64,000 nt of DNA from Pseudaquidulcibacter sp041917055 (GCA_041917055.1 JAYRYJ010000004.1:1-64000); one strand, 5' to 3'. Counted from the first letter of the stretch, positions 1-9,725 are shown. Notes: generated by a model from the sequence alone, not told the origin. Numbers and translations: made by a program.

Positions 1-680
1 AATTGCGCGCGGCCTATATTGCTTCTTCAATTGAAACGAAAGATAAATTGGATGCGCGCCTTAATGCTATCATTGGTTCTAAGTCCGCTTTTGTCGGTTT
101 GGCGCGTGAATTAAAGGCGGCTGTCGCCTGGAATAATGGCGATGCAAATGGTGCGAAAGCCGAATATGAATTATTGCAGCTTGACCCAAATGTCCCCGAA
201 GGTTTGCGCGCGCGCGCGGGGCAGGCAATTGCGGTTATTGCCGCAAACGCTGAATTAGCACTAGATGTTATGCAGGCGTCTAATCCGCAAACCGCTGGTA
301 ATACCTCGGCGTCAGAAGAAGAAAGACTTGCCCAAGCGGCGGCGGCGCAAAAAGCTGCTGAGGCTGCAAAGGCACAAGGTGTTGAAATTGGCCCTGATGG
401 AAAGCGCATTGTTCGTTTGCCGCCCGGTCAAAAACTACCGCCAGGTTTCAAAGTTCCGCCTGATGTTCGCATAATTGAAACTCCGCCAACCCCTGAAATG
501 CTTGCAAAAGCTAAGGCAGCGCAAGCCAAAGCTCAAGCGGATTTCGAAAAACAAATCGATGCGGAGCGCGAGAAATCGATGAAAAAACAAGAGGAAGTGA
601 CCAAAGCTCAACAGAAAAAAGTTGAAGAAATCACTAAATCTGAAACTGCGCCAAGCAATGAAACTAAACCGGTGCAATAA
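1..680 (+). CDS. TPR-like (YfgM-type) envelope protein, 5' truncated by window
   Basis: The reading frame is open from the window edge, so the N-terminus, probably including a membrane anchor, is missing. The visible 225 residues begin with helical repeats rich in Ala/Leu that read like the end of a tetratricopeptide-like domain (about residues 1-90). A long charged Ala/Lys/Glu/Gln tail follows (about 105-225), likely extended or coiled coil. The gene ends one base before the bamB start, and der follows. This TPR-bamB-der order is well known in alphaproteobacteria, where the first gene encodes a YfgM/TPR_21-type periplasmic protein linked to outer-membrane assembly. The family call rests mainly on context; the low-complexity tail alone would not identify it. 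Confidence 0.6.
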   Translation, partial: LRAAYIASSIETKDKLDARLNAIIGSKSAFVGLARELKAAVAWNNGDANGAKAEYELLQLDPNVPEGLRARAGQAIAVIAANAELALDVMQASNPQTAGNTSASEEERLAQAAAAQKAAEAAKAQGVEIGPDGKRIVRLPPGQKLPPGFKVPPDVRIIETPPTPEMLAKAKAAQAKAQADFEKQIDAEREKSMKKQEEVTKAQQKKVEEITKSETAPSNETKPVQ

Positions 681-681
681 G

Positions 682-2052
682 ATGAGAATAGCTAAATCCC
701 TCGCTGCAACCGCATTAATCGCCACGCTTTTTTTTAATACGGGTTGCGCATCTTTAAGCGAAAGATTTTCTTTCCTGAAGAAAAAAGAGCAAGTTGAAAT
801 TACAAAAGACAAAGAGAGAATTGCAGTTCTTCCAATCGATAATGATTTAAAAATCGACGAGGCGGCGTCAAAAATCGCGATTAATGTTCCAAATGATCAT
901 AATATCACTGATTGGCCCAATATTGGTGGTGTGGTTTCGGGCACTCCATTGAATTTGCAAGGTGATGGCGCACTACAAGTCGTGTGGCAAAAAGGAATTG
1001 GTGCTGCTGCGCCTAAGAAATCTTTCCTTATTGCGCCACCGATTATTGCCAATAATGTCATTTATACAATCGATGGCGCGATGGTTGTTCACGCCAATAA
1101 AAAATCTGATGGTGCCGCTTTATGGTCAAAAAACCTTGGACAGCGTGAGAAAAAGGGTTGGTTCAAACCAATTGGTCGCGCAATTGCGGGTGGCATTGCC
1201 TATGATGATGGGAAATTATTTGTTTCATCGGGGTTTGGCGAAATTCTGGCGCTTGATGCCAACAAAGGCGATGTGATTTGGTCTAAGAAAACCAATGGCC
1301 CTGTGCATTCTGCACCTTTGGCGCATAACGGGAAAGTATTTGCCGTAACCGTCGAATCTGAATTATTGGCGCTTAGCCAAACAGATGGCACTGTTCAATG
1401 GACGCAATCTTCTATCCCTGAAATGGCGAGCATGTTGTCAACAACAAGTTCCGCGATCTATGGTGAGACGATTGTTACGCCGTTTGCATCGGGCGAAATT
1501 ATTGCAAGCCTGCTTGCTAATGGTCGCAAATTATGGTCGGACGGTCTCACCCGTATGGCAGCTCAAACTTCACTTTCAAGCATTAATGATATTGCGGGTC
1601 GCCCCGTTATTTATGAAGGCATCGTCTATGCGGTTTCCCAATCGGGAACTTTTGCCGCCGTCGATTTAAGGACGGGCATTCGAATTTGGGAAAAGCAGAT
1701 TTCGTCTATTCAATCACCATGGGTCACGCCTGAAGTGATTTATATTGTGACCACAAACTCTCAATTGGTCGCAATGACGCGCGAAAAAGGCGAAATCATT
1801 TGGATTAAGCAATTAGATGCTTATAAAAATGAAAAGAAAAAGAAAAATAAGATTGTTTGGACTGGGCCGATTATGGTTGCTTCGCGACTGGTTGTTGCCT
1901 CTACCGAAGGCGATATTCAAGAGATTGATGCCAAAACTGGTGAAATCGTCAATAAAATAAAAACTAAGCAATCGTTTTTCGCCACTCCAGCTATAAGCGA
2001 AGGGCGTGTTTATTATTTTACCAATTCCGGCCAATTGGTCGTATTGAATTAG
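682..2052 (+). CDS. bamB: Outer-membrane assembly lipoprotein BamB (PQQ-like beta-propeller)
   Basis: A 456-residue protein. The start at 682 was chosen because it gives a clean lipoprotein signal peptide with candidate acylated Cys22 (NTGC), whereas a longer in-frame start at 622 lies inside the upstream gene. The body shows repeated propeller motifs (such as VIYTIDGAMVVH, GEILALDANKGDVIW and GTFAAVDLRTGIRIWEK), each an Ala-x-Asp/Asn-x-x-Thr-Gly-x-x-x-Trp type blade as in PQQ-like propellers. BamB is the lipoprotein of the BAM complex that supports folding of outer-membrane beta-barrels. It sits one base after the TPR gene and 9 bases before der, so the three are probably co-transcribed. The -3 position of the lipobox is Asn, which is not ideal, so lipidation is likely but not certain. 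Confidence 0.85.
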   Translation: MRIAKSLAATALIATLFFNTGCASLSERFSFLKKKEQVEITKDKERIAVLPIDNDLKIDEAASKIAINVPNDHNITDWPNIGGVVSGTPLNLQGDGALQVVWQKGIGAAAPKKSFLIAPPIIANNVIYTIDGAMVVHANKKSDGAALWSKNLGQREKKGWFKPIGRAIAGGIAYDDGKLFVSSGFGEILALDANKGDVIWSKKTNGPVHSAPLAHNGKVFAVTVESELLALSQTDGTVQWTQSSIPEMASMLSTTSSAIYGETIVTPFASGEIIASLLANGRKLWSDGLTRMAAQTSLSSINDIAGRPVIYEGIVYAVSQSGTFAAVDLRTGIRIWEKQISSIQSPWVTPEVIYIVTTNSQLVAMTREKGEIIWIKQLDAYKNEKKKKNKIVWTGPIMVASRLVVASTEGDIQEIDAKTGEIVNKIKTKQSFFATPAISEGRVYYFTNSGQLVVLN

Positions 2053-2061
2053 AAACATAGA

Positions 2062-3588
2062 ATGGCAATAAAAACCGCGATTGTTGGAAGGCCGAATGTC
2101 GGCAAATCGACGCTGTTCAATCGATTAGCGGGTCGTAAACTTGCCATTACCGATGATATGCCGGGCGTTACCCGCGACAGGCGTGAAGCCAAGGGGCGTT
2201 TGGGCGATTTAGACCTATTATTAATTGATACCGCGGGCTTTGAAGACATTGATGACGAAAGCCTTGAAGCGCGAATGCGCGAACAGACAATCGCGGCGAT
2301 CGAAGACGCGGAAATTTGTCTCTTTGTAATTGACGCGCGCGCAGGCGTCACACCAATTGACGAAAGTTTCGCCGCAATTCTAAGAAAATCCGAAAAACCT
2401 GTAATCTTGATAGCCAATAAGGCTGAAGGGAAGGCGGGGGATGCGGGGGTTTTAGAAGCATTTGCATTGGGGTTTGGCGAACCAATTCCCACAAGTGCGG
2501 AACACGGCGATGGCATGAGCGATATTTACGCCGAATTCATCGCAAGATTAGGCGACAAAGCAGGTGCCGATTTAGGCTTTGGCGAAGACGAAGAAAATCC
2601 GCCCTTGCGCCTTGCAATTATCGGACGTCCGAATGCCGGAAAATCGACTTTAATCAATGCACTATTAGGCGAAGATAGATTGATAACGGGTGCAGAGGCG
2701 GGAATTACGCGTGATTCTATTTCCATCGATTGGGAGCATGAAGGGCGAAAAGTTCGCCTTGTCGATACAGCGGGAATGCGCAAAAAATCGAAAGTTGCCG
2801 AGAAATTAGAGGTGCTCTCGGTTGCCGACACAATTCGCGCCATTCGCTTTGCCGAAGTGTGTTTTGTTGTGATGGACGCTGACGAAGCCTTTGAAAAACA
2901 AGATTTGCAAATCGCCGATTTAGTTGCGCGCGAAGGTCGCGGCCTCGTCTATGTCATCACTAAATGGGATACTATCGAAAATCCGCGCGAAAAAATGGAA
3001 GAATTAAAAGCCAAATCAGACCGTGCTTTGCCCGAACTGAAAGGTGCGCCTTTTATTGTGGTTTCGTCTTTAACAGGTTTCGGTCTTGAAAGACTAATCC
3101 CTGCCGCTTTAGAGGTGCATGATGATTGGAATGCGCGCATCAAAACCCGTGATTTAAATGATTGGCTGCGCGAGGCAGTTGCCAAACAACCGCCGCCTGC
3201 TGTTGAAGGGCGGCGTATTAAACCGAAATATATTTCGCAAATAAAAGCACGCCCGCCAACTTTTGTAATGCTTGCCAATCGCGCGGCGCAATTACCGGAA
3301 TCCTATGTTCGTTATCTTACGAATGGCATACGTCACGCATTTGATATGCCCGCCGTTCCAATTCGCTTTTTCGTGCGCGCCCCGAAGAACCCATTTGTCG
3401 ATGGTGTCGAAGCGAAACCAAAATATCAAAGCAATACAAAGGGCAGCGCAATTCCAAAACCCGAAAAGCCAAAGGCCGAACGCACTTTAAAAGTGTCAAA
3501 CCCACGCAAAGCATTAGCGGCAAAAAAAGCGGCAACCGGTAAGAATAAAAAATTCGGATATAATCCGGGGAAAAAGCCGTTTAAATAG
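2062..3588 (+). CDS. der: Ribosome-assembly GTPase Der (EngA)
   Basis: A 508-residue tandem GTPase. The first G domain has the P-loop GRPNVGKST (residues 9-17), DTAG (57-60) and NKAE (119-122, with Glu in place of the usual Asp of NKxD). The second has GRPNAGKST (from 188), DTAG (235-238) and TKWD (300-303). A KH-like domain follows (about 360-450) and then a Lys/Pro-rich basic tail. Der acts in 50S subunit maturation. It closes the TPR-bamB-der group. Its last 8 bases overlap the end of the convergent SDR gene. Confidence 0.95.
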   Translation: MAIKTAIVGRPNVGKSTLFNRLAGRKLAITDDMPGVTRDRREAKGRLGDLDLLLIDTAGFEDIDDESLEARMREQTIAAIEDAEICLFVIDARAGVTPIDESFAAILRKSEKPVILIANKAEGKAGDAGVLEAFALGFGEPIPTSAEHGDGMSDIYAEFIARLGDKAGADLGFGEDEENPPLRLAIIGRPNAGKSTLINALLGEDRLITGAEAGITRDSISIDWEHEGRKVRLVDTAGMRKKSKVAEKLEVLSVADTIRAIRFAEVCFVVMDADEAFEKQDLQIADLVAREGRGLVYVITKWDTIENPREKMEELKAKSDRALPELKGAPFIVVSSLTGFGLERLIPAALEVHDDWNARIKTRDLNDWLREAVAKQPPPAVEGRRIKPKYISQIKARPPTFVMLANRAAQLPESYVRYLTNGIRHAFDMPAVPIRFFVRAPKNPFVDGVEAKPKYQSNTKGSAIPKPEKPKAERTLKVSNPRKALAAKKAATGKNKKFGYNPGKKPFK

Positions 3589-4330
3589 CTTTTTGCTTTT
3601 CCAAAAACGCCTGATAATGTTCAGTATCGCGGAAATTTATTCTTGCGCCGCTCTCTGACTTTTCTCGTTTTGGTGACATTAATTCCAATATCATGCTTGA
3701 AAGATCTTCGGGCCAAGGCATTCCGGTTTGATCTTCGCCCGGGAAGGCTTTGCGCCGCATTCCCGTTGCGACCGCGCCCGGATTAAGAATTGTTGCAACA
3801 ATATTATTCAAGGATTGTTCTTGCGCCCAGGTAGAAACCAAATTGTCCATCGCGGCTTTGGTTGCGCCATAAAGACCCCAATTTGCGCGTGGTTCAGCGC
3901 CAACACTCGAAGTCATAAAAATCGCACGACCATTGGGTGCGGCGGCGAGCAATGGGGTGAAACTTGCCAAAATACGGTGCAAAGACGTGAAATTGATTTC
4001 GATAATACTTTGCGCTTCGCGCGGGGTTTGATGGATTACCGGACCCAATTCGCCAAGTTTTGCGGCGCAATGAATAAGGCCATCTAATCTGCCATAACGT
4101 TGAAATAACGCCCCACCCAATCGGTCAATTCCGGCACCGTCTTTTATATCCAGTGGGACAATAGTTGCGTGTTCGCCGGAAATTTTAACAATCTCATCGT
4201 CTAATTCTTCAAGTTTCTGCTGGCGACGGGCAACGGCAATCACATGCCAACCTGCACGCGCCATTATTAAAGCGCAAGCGCGCCCAATGCCTTGTGATGC
4301 ACCGATTATCAAAACATTTGGCTTAGTCAT
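3581..4330 (-). CDS. Short-chain dehydrogenase/reductase
   Basis: A 249-residue classical SDR. The NAD(P)-binding turn GASQGIG is at residues 10-16. Ser141/142 (MTSS) and the YxxxK pair Tyr154/Lys158 (YGATK) form the catalytic set. An Arg pair after beta-2 (VARRQQ) suggests NADP preference. The substrate is not evident. It is translationally coupled to purF: the purF stop and this start overlap as TAATG. The cvpA-purF-SDR order recurs in alphaproteobacteria, but no role in purine synthesis is implied. Confidence 0.85.
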   Translation of the reverse strand: MTKPNVLIIGASQGIGRACALIMARAGWHVIAVARRQQKLEELDDEIVKISGEHATIVPLDIKDGAGIDRLGGALFQRYGRLDGLIHCAAKLGELGPVIHQTPREAQSIIEINFTSLHRILASFTPLLAAAPNGRAIFMTSSVGAEPRANWGLYGATKAAMDNLVSTWAQEQSLNNIVATILNPGAVATGMRRKAFPGEDQTGMPWPEDLSSMILELMSPKREKSESGARINFRDTEHYQAFLEKQKAI

Positions 4331-5808
4331 TAGGCTTCATTCAAAAATGATAATTGCAATAATTTATGGCTTTCTTGATCCACCAATCTTGTTGGATATT
4401 CACCAGTAAAACAATGATCCGTATATTGCGGATTGGCGGAATTGCGGCCTTCTTCGCCCAATGCCCAATATAGGCCTTCAACACTCAAAAAGCCCAAACT
4501 ATCAACGCCCAATTCCTTTGTCATGGTTTCCAAATCCATGCGCGCGGCCATTAATTGTTCGCGGTCTGGCATATCAATGCCGTAAAAATCGGGCCACATA
4601 ATTGGTGGCGACGCAGACCTAAAATGCACTTCTTTCGCACCCGCTTCGCGCACCAATTCCACGATTTTCTTTGACGTGGTGCCGCGCACAATCGAATCAT
4701 CGACCAAAACTACGCGCTTGCCGGATAGAACCGCGCGATTGCCTGCGTGTTTACGGCGCACGCCAATCGAACGAATTAATTGAGTTGGCTCAATAAAAGT
4801 GCGCCCGACATAATGATTGCGCACAATTCCCAAATCATACCTTAGTCCCGATGCTTCGGCATAGCCCAAAGCGGCGGGAACGCCTGAATCGGGGACGGGA
4901 ACAACAATATCGGCCTCAACGCCCGTATCAGCGGCAAGGCGCATGCCCATACGTTTTCTGACATCATAAATCGATTTCCCGCCGAAAATGGAATCGGGCC
5001 GCGCGAAATATACAAATTCAAAAGCGCATGGTCGGGCTTTGCGTTTGCCAAAGGGGAAATGACTTTCAATTCCGTTTTCCGAGCAGACAACGATTTCACC
5101 TGCCTCAATTTCACGAACAAATTCTGCACCTATCATATCAAGGGCACAGGTTTCAGACGCCAAAACGGGCGACCCCTTTAAATTGCCCAAAACCAATGGC
5201 CTAATCCCAAACGGGTCACGCGCGCCAATTAATTTGGTTTTGGTCAGGCATAATAAAGCATAGGCACCTTCAACTTGCCCCAAAGCGTCAATTACGCGAC
5301 CAATCATTTTCGGGGCGCGTGAACGGGCAATGAGATGTAAAAAAACCTCGGAATCCGAGGTTGACTGAAAAATTGCGCCATTTTGAGTAAGCATTTCGCG
5401 CATTGCAAGGGAATTGGTAAGATTGCCATTATGGGCAATTGCTATCCCGCCCTCAGACAAATCGGCAAACATCGGTTGCACGTTGCGAATAATCGTTCCG
5501 CCTTGGGTGGCGTATCGATTATGACCAATAGCGATACGACCGGGGAGGCGTTGCGGCAAATCTGCCTGCGTGAAATTTTCGCCGACCAAGCCAAGATGGC
5601 GTTCAGTATGGAATAATTTCCCGTCAAAAGTGGCAATGCCGCAACCTTCTTGACCACGATGTTGCAAGGCATGAAGACCAAGGGCGGTGATTACTGCTGC
5701 CTCGTCATTATTGGCAATGCCGAAAACGCCGCATTCCTCGTGCAATTTGTCCGCATCGGGGTCAAACCAATCAATCAAATCAGGGTCTTGATAAATTGAA
5801 TTATTCAT
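4330..5808 (-). CDS. purF: Amidophosphoribosyltransferase PurF
   Basis: A 492-residue enzyme for the first committed step of purine synthesis (PRPP plus glutamine to phosphoribosylamine). A 25-residue propeptide precedes the nucleophile Cys26 in EECGVFG, so self-cleavage is expected. The class II glutamine amidotransferase domain fills the N-terminal half. The PRPP-binding loop VLVDDSIVRGTT lies in the C-terminal phosphoribosyltransferase half. The protein resembles the Bacillus-type enzyme in length and propeptide, but the iron-sulphur ligand positions are largely not cysteine (see findings). It overlaps cvpA by four bases (ATGA) and the SDR by one. Confidence 0.95.
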   Translation of the reverse strand: MNNSIYQDPDLIDWFDPDADKLHEECGVFGIANNDEAAVITALGLHALQHRGQEGCGIATFDGKLFHTERHLGLVGENFTQADLPQRLPGRIAIGHNRYATQGGTIIRNVQPMFADLSEGGIAIAHNGNLTNSLAMREMLTQNGAIFQSTSDSEVFLHLIARSRAPKMIGRVIDALGQVEGAYALLCLTKTKLIGARDPFGIRPLVLGNLKGSPVLASETCALDMIGAEFVREIEAGEIVVCSENGIESHFPFGKRKARPCAFEFVYFARPDSIFGGKSIYDVRKRMGMRLAADTGVEADIVVPVPDSGVPAALGYAEASGLRYDLGIVRNHYVGRTFIEPTQLIRSIGVRRKHAGNRAVLSGKRVVLVDDSIVRGTTSKKIVELVREAGAKEVHFRSASPPIMWPDFYGIDMPDREQLMAARMDLETMTKELGVDSLGFLSVEGLYWALGEEGRNSANPQYTDHCFTGEYPTRLVDQESHKLLQLSFLNEA

Positions 5809-6497
5809 TTGTCTCTTTCAATGATGATGGGTTTTGTCTTGGGTTTGGTTTCTTTGGTTTCTTCTTCGACCGAAGTTTCATTAGTCGGTGAAGTTTTTGA
5901 TTTCAATTGCGACTTTGCGAGTACTTTTCCAGCCTCTATCAAAGCCTCATTATCTTTTTTCCATTGCGCGGCGCCTTCGCCAGCAATTGCGGCGTCTTTT
6001 ACGGCATCGGTCGCGGCTTTTGATGCATTGGGTGCGAAATTCTTCAATGCGTCGGCGGTTATGACTAAGAAAGGATAAAATTGCGCGTCGGCGACAGTTT
6101 TGGGGATTTTGTCGGCTTTGACAACGGAAGTTAGACCTAAAATCACAACTGAAACCAGTATGAAACCGCGCGCAACGCCAAACAAAATACCGGCGCTTCT
6201 GTCTAAAATCCCTAAGGGTTCGGAATCATGAATCCATTCGTGAATGCGCCCCGTTAGAACCCGAACCGCAACATAAATAAGAAGGAAGAGCGAGACCACG
6301 GTTACAGTATTTGCGATCCAATTCGGTTGAATCATTGCACGCACGGCTTCGCCAAAAACCGGAAGCCCCCAAATCGCCGCTAAAACCGCCAAAACCAATG
6401 CAACCATAGACAAAGCCTCACGGACAAAGCCACGGGCAAACGCCAATAAAGCGGAAATTCCAACAATGATTAATACGAGAATGTCAAATCCGGTCAT
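5805..6497 (-). CDS. cvpA: CvpA family membrane protein
   Basis: About 230 residues from the ATG at 6497, which gives the family-typical start MTGFDILVL. A longer GTG start at 6524 is possible. Four hydrophobic segments occupy the first 130 residues, with the family-typical ARGFVREALS motif after the first helix. The rest is a hydrophilic tail ending in Lys/Glu/Thr-rich sequence. CvpA was named for colicin V production and is linked to envelope homeostasis. Its position directly upstream of purF, with an ATGA overlap, is ancestral in proteobacteria. Confidence 0.85.
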   Translation of the reverse strand: MTGFDILVLIIVGISALLAFARGFVREALSMVALVLAVLAAIWGLPVFGEAVRAMIQPNWIANTVTVVSLFLLIYVAVRVLTGRIHEWIHDSEPLGILDRSAGILFGVARGFILVSVVILGLTSVVKADKIPKTVADAQFYPFLVITADALKNFAPNASKAATDAVKDAAIAGEGAAQWKKDNEALIEAGKVLAKSQLKSKTSPTNETSVEEETKETKPKTKPIIIERDK

Positions 6498-6590
6498 TGT
6501 TGCGTCTATACTATGGTTTGCCACAATAATGCAATCTATTGACGGCTGGTTTGATACGGTGAAAGACAGGCGATTTGCAGAACAAAATCG

Positions 6591-7469
6591 CTAATTCACT
6601 TTTTTGACAGGCGGCATAGAATTACAGATATCGACCGCACCTGCAGGTTTAATAAAAAACGGCGCGCCACGATTTGCACGCGCCTTTATCCATGCATCGA
6701 AAGTTTTTGAATTGGTGTCGAGGATTTGAAAAATCGGGCGCGCATTTTCCTCAATATCGGCGGCAATTTTGAAAGATGCAAATGGAATTTTTTCACCCTC
6801 TTCTTTGTAAAATCCCATTTCACCAGTCCCTCTTGGGCGGTTTGTAAGATTTTCCATGCCGGAAATTATGCGACCGACCAAAGCAATATTGCGGTCAAGG
6901 TGGCGCGGCGAATGCCCAATCATTGTGTATAATTCCTGCCCCGTGCCAACATCAGGCGCCATATCGCGCCCAACGCCAATCATTGAATAACAATGTGGGA
7001 GCCAGCCTTTGGTTTTATTTGCGCCAATCGGCCATGAATCAATAAAACCAACGCGCGGCGCATAGGTGTCTTTATAGGGTGATTGTTTGAACTTATGCTT
7101 TGAAAGCGCAAATTCGTATTCTGCAGGAATATCTTTTTCAACATCCAAAGGTAAAGGCGTGTTTTCTGGTGCGCCCCATTGCACGACATAATTATCTTGA
7201 ACCCTTACTATTTGGGTTTTGTCAAACCAGCCGGAACGAACCAGTTTTTTAATATTCTCAATGTGTTTTGGTGCAAATTGCGGTGCGAGCAAATAGATAA
7301 ATTCTGTACCATCGGCAAGTTTGCCAATTACAATATTGTCGGCATCAATATCCACCCAGTCAGAGGCGGGCGCATCAGCAAGAATTTCAGTCGGCGATTT
7401 CGGAATTTTGTCAGCGCCAACAAAAATTAAAGTGCTTAGAATTGAGATTATTATTGCCGATTTTTTCAT
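6591..7469 (-). CDS. Periplasmic cyclophilin-type peptidyl-prolyl isomerase
   Basis: A 292-residue protein with an N-terminal signal peptide (MKKSAIIISILSTLIFVGA). The mid-region has cyclophilin-like elements: a strand-turn APQFAPKHIENIKKLVRSGWFD, a VVQWG segment, GFIDSW and YSMIGVGRD. The pattern PRHLDRNIALVGRIISGMENL matches the C-terminal cyclophilin strands. Some active-site positions differ from classical PpiA, so it may be a divergent isomerase. Its ATG abuts the stop of the upstream acyltransferase gene (TAGATG), which implies coupled translation. Confidence 0.7.
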   Translation of the reverse strand: MKKSAIIISILSTLIFVGADKIPKSPTEILADAPASDWVDIDADNIVIGKLADGTEFIYLLAPQFAPKHIENIKKLVRSGWFDKTQIVRVQDNYVVQWGAPENTPLPLDVEKDIPAEYEFALSKHKFKQSPYKDTYAPRVGFIDSWPIGANKTKGWLPHCYSMIGVGRDMAPDVGTGQELYTMIGHSPRHLDRNIALVGRIISGMENLTNRPRGTGEMGFYKEEGEKIPFASFKIAADIEENARPIFQILDTNSKTFDAWIKARANRGAPFFIKPAGAVDICNSMPPVKKVN

Positions 7470-8612
7470 CTATTTTTCTCCACTTTGCAACTTTGCCGAA
7501 ACCATTTTTCCAAATTTGGATAATAGTCTGCGTAATTTTATTCGCAATGGCATTTCTATCAGATGGTATGACAATAGGGAAATTCCGATAACCAACCCTA
7601 ACCAAACACATCCCGTAAAAATCGACGCTTCAAACCAATCTCTATTAGCGATCAGCCAAAGGGCAATCAGGGTCGCGGTGCCATGCAATAAATATACACT
7701 ATAAGAAATTTTACCCAAAAACTGGAAAATTCCAAAATTTAATATTGAGAAGAATGACAATGCGCTTGATAAAATTAATAGCGGAAAACCAATATAAATC
7801 AGGGACATTTCCAAAGCCCAATCCGTTCGACGATGGAAATGTAAATAATTAACAACCAAGACTATCAAGAATAATTCAATCAAGGTGCAAATTATTGAAA
7901 GCCATTTGCTCCTAAATTGTGCCAATAATTGATAGGCTCGACTAATAAGAACACCGCAATAAAACGCGCCAAATGCGCGGAAAAATCCAACTTCAAAATG
8001 AATATTCCGCCAGCCTTCGTCAATATTATGGGTTCCGACGGTGGTGGCATAAACACCAATTATCCCAACGCACATAATCGCAAATTCTAATGCGCGACCC
8101 CATTTCAAAGTGAAATAAAAACATAAGGATAAAATCACTTCCCAAAAAATGCTCCAGGCCTGATAGGCATAGGGAAAGATTTTGTGGTTTGGATTGGCGA
8201 TATTATGCTCGAAATACGGAATCATAAAAATGGAATCATCGGCCATATCGAAAAGGCGCGCGAAATTCGGTTCGAAATTGCCATAATCAACGAACATATA
8301 CCAATAGAAAGCAATTCCAATAAGTGTGGCAAAAAGATATAATGGATAAAGTCGCGCAATCCTTTGGCTTAAATAGTCCCAAAGCACGAGCGGCGCATTC
8401 GGACTTAAAATTTCGGCGCGATAACGATAATAAAGGACAAAACCACTAAGAACAAAAAATAAATCTACCGCCAAATAGGCATGCGGTATTAGTTTCTTAA
8501 AGCCAAAAATTTCCGAACCATGATAGATGCAGACTGCAAGCGCCGCATAACCGCGCAATCCGTCTAAAGATTTAATGTGATTTTGGTTTTGGCGGCTAGA
8601 TGCAATGGACAC
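7470..8612 (-). CDS. Membrane acyltransferase, acyltransferase-3 (OafA/YrhL) family
   Basis: A 380-residue integral membrane protein with about ten hydrophobic segments. The N-terminus carries the family signature: SLDGLRGYAAL followed by IYHG, whose His is the proposed catalytic residue. LAVDLFFVLSGFVL follows. These enzymes O-acylate cell-surface sugars, peptidoglycan or small glycans. The start is GTG, the only reasonable start before the signature. It lies 36 bases downstream of the GH5 gene and abuts the cyclophilin gene, so a transcript with surface-glycan genes is plausible. The true substrate is unknown. Confidence 0.85.
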   Translation of the reverse strand: MSIASSRQNQNHIKSLDGLRGYAALAVCIYHGSEIFGFKKLIPHAYLAVDLFFVLSGFVLYYRYRAEILSPNAPLVLWDYLSQRIARLYPLYLFATLIGIAFYWYMFVDYGNFEPNFARLFDMADDSIFMIPYFEHNIANPNHKIFPYAYQAWSIFWEVILSLCFYFTLKWGRALEFAIMCVGIIGVYATTVGTHNIDEGWRNIHFEVGFFRAFGAFYCGVLISRAYQLLAQFRSKWLSIICTLIELFLIVLVVNYLHFHRRTDWALEMSLIYIGFPLLILSSALSFFSILNFGIFQFLGKISYSVYLLHGTATLIALWLIANRDWFEASIFTGCVWLGLVIGISLLSYHLIEMPLRIKLRRLLSKFGKMVSAKLQSGEK

Positions 8613-8648
8613 ATTTCAAATTACCAAGCCAAAACCCAAAAGAAAATC

Positions 8649-9725
8649 TTATTGGAAATTTTCTTGCAGTGCGCGCAATACGGGCATGTTCCATTTGCGG
8701 GTCTTAGTGTCGAAAATCCCAAACCCTGCGCTAAAATTAAAATAGCAAGTCGGGATGTTTGCGCCTTTATAAGCGGCGGCGCTGTCATAGGCCCAAGAAA
8801 CGCGCCATTCTTGCGGCACGGCCGTATCAGTTCCATATTCACCCATTAGAACCGGAACACCTAATCGATTGCGCCAATTGTAAATCTTGCCGATTGTCTC
8901 ATTCATTTTCTTATAATCAGTGTCATTTGGCCATTTACGATTTTTTGGCGGGGCGTCTGCGCCCATCCATTCGGCACCTTGATGGGTAAATTCAAACGGA
9001 TAATAATTATGAACAGTCGCAACAATATATGGGTCATTTGGCAGTCTTAAATTATCCATGCCCTGAACATCGCCCCATTTGTCACCTGTAACAATGACCG
9101 TGCGATTTGGATTATATTTACGAATTATAGAGACGCTGGTGGCAAGCGCATTATTGACACGCGCACCTGAAAAATTGTCTTTCGGTTCATTGATAATTTC
9201 AAACATCAATTTAATTGGTGCCTTAGCATAATGATACGATAATTGCGCCCAAATCGCGTATAATTTGGCTTCATTTTGGTCGGGATTTTCGTATAATTCG
9301 TCAAAATGATGGACATTGATGATAATATTTAGGTTTTGCGCTAATCCCCAATCAATTATCCTATCAACACGCTCCATAAATACTGGGTCAATTACATATT
9401 TCGGGCCGCCGCCAATATGGGCTGACCATTTTATGGGAATGCGCACAGTGTCAAAACCGGCGGCACGAATTTCGCCAAAATCGCGTGGGTCAAATTTATA
9501 GCCCCATTCCCCTTCTGTTGGCGCTTCAAGGCCACCACCCATATTTATGCAATTTCGTGTCGGGAAATAGGCGCGATTTTGCACTTGTGAGGCGGGATTA
9601 GTGTACCAAAATAATCCTTGAGCAATTGCCGCACCACCAAATAACCCGAAAAATCCGGTCGTAAGCGCACAAAGCGCAAGATTAGACGCGCATTTCTGTA
9701 AGATATTCGTATAAATTCGTTTCAT
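8649..9725 (-). CDS. Secreted glycoside hydrolase family 5 endoglucanase-like enzyme
   Basis: A 358-residue protein from the ATG at 9725. Longer in-frame starts exist (to 9917) but would run into the divergent channel gene and bury the signal peptide, which ends near AAIAQG. GH5 motifs appear in order: FDTVRIPIKW, INVHHFD, FEIINEP with acid/base Glu180, VHNYYPFEFTHQ, and MGEYG with nucleophile Glu296. The fold is a beta/alpha barrel cutting beta-1,4-glucans or related polymers in the periplasm or outside the cell. It leads a minus-strand group with an acyltransferase, which could mean local glycan processing rather than nutrition. Confidence 0.88.
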   Translation of the reverse strand: MKRIYTNILQKCASNLALCALTTGFFGLFGGAAIAQGLFWYTNPASQVQNRAYFPTRNCINMGGGLEAPTEGEWGYKFDPRDFGEIRAAGFDTVRIPIKWSAHIGGGPKYVIDPVFMERVDRIIDWGLAQNLNIIINVHHFDELYENPDQNEAKLYAIWAQLSYHYAKAPIKLMFEIINEPKDNFSGARVNNALATSVSIIRKYNPNRTVIVTGDKWGDVQGMDNLRLPNDPYIVATVHNYYPFEFTHQGAEWMGADAPPKNRKWPNDTDYKKMNETIGKIYNWRNRLGVPVLMGEYGTDTAVPQEWRVSWAYDSAAAYKGANIPTCYFNFSAGFGIFDTKTRKWNMPVLRALQENFQ

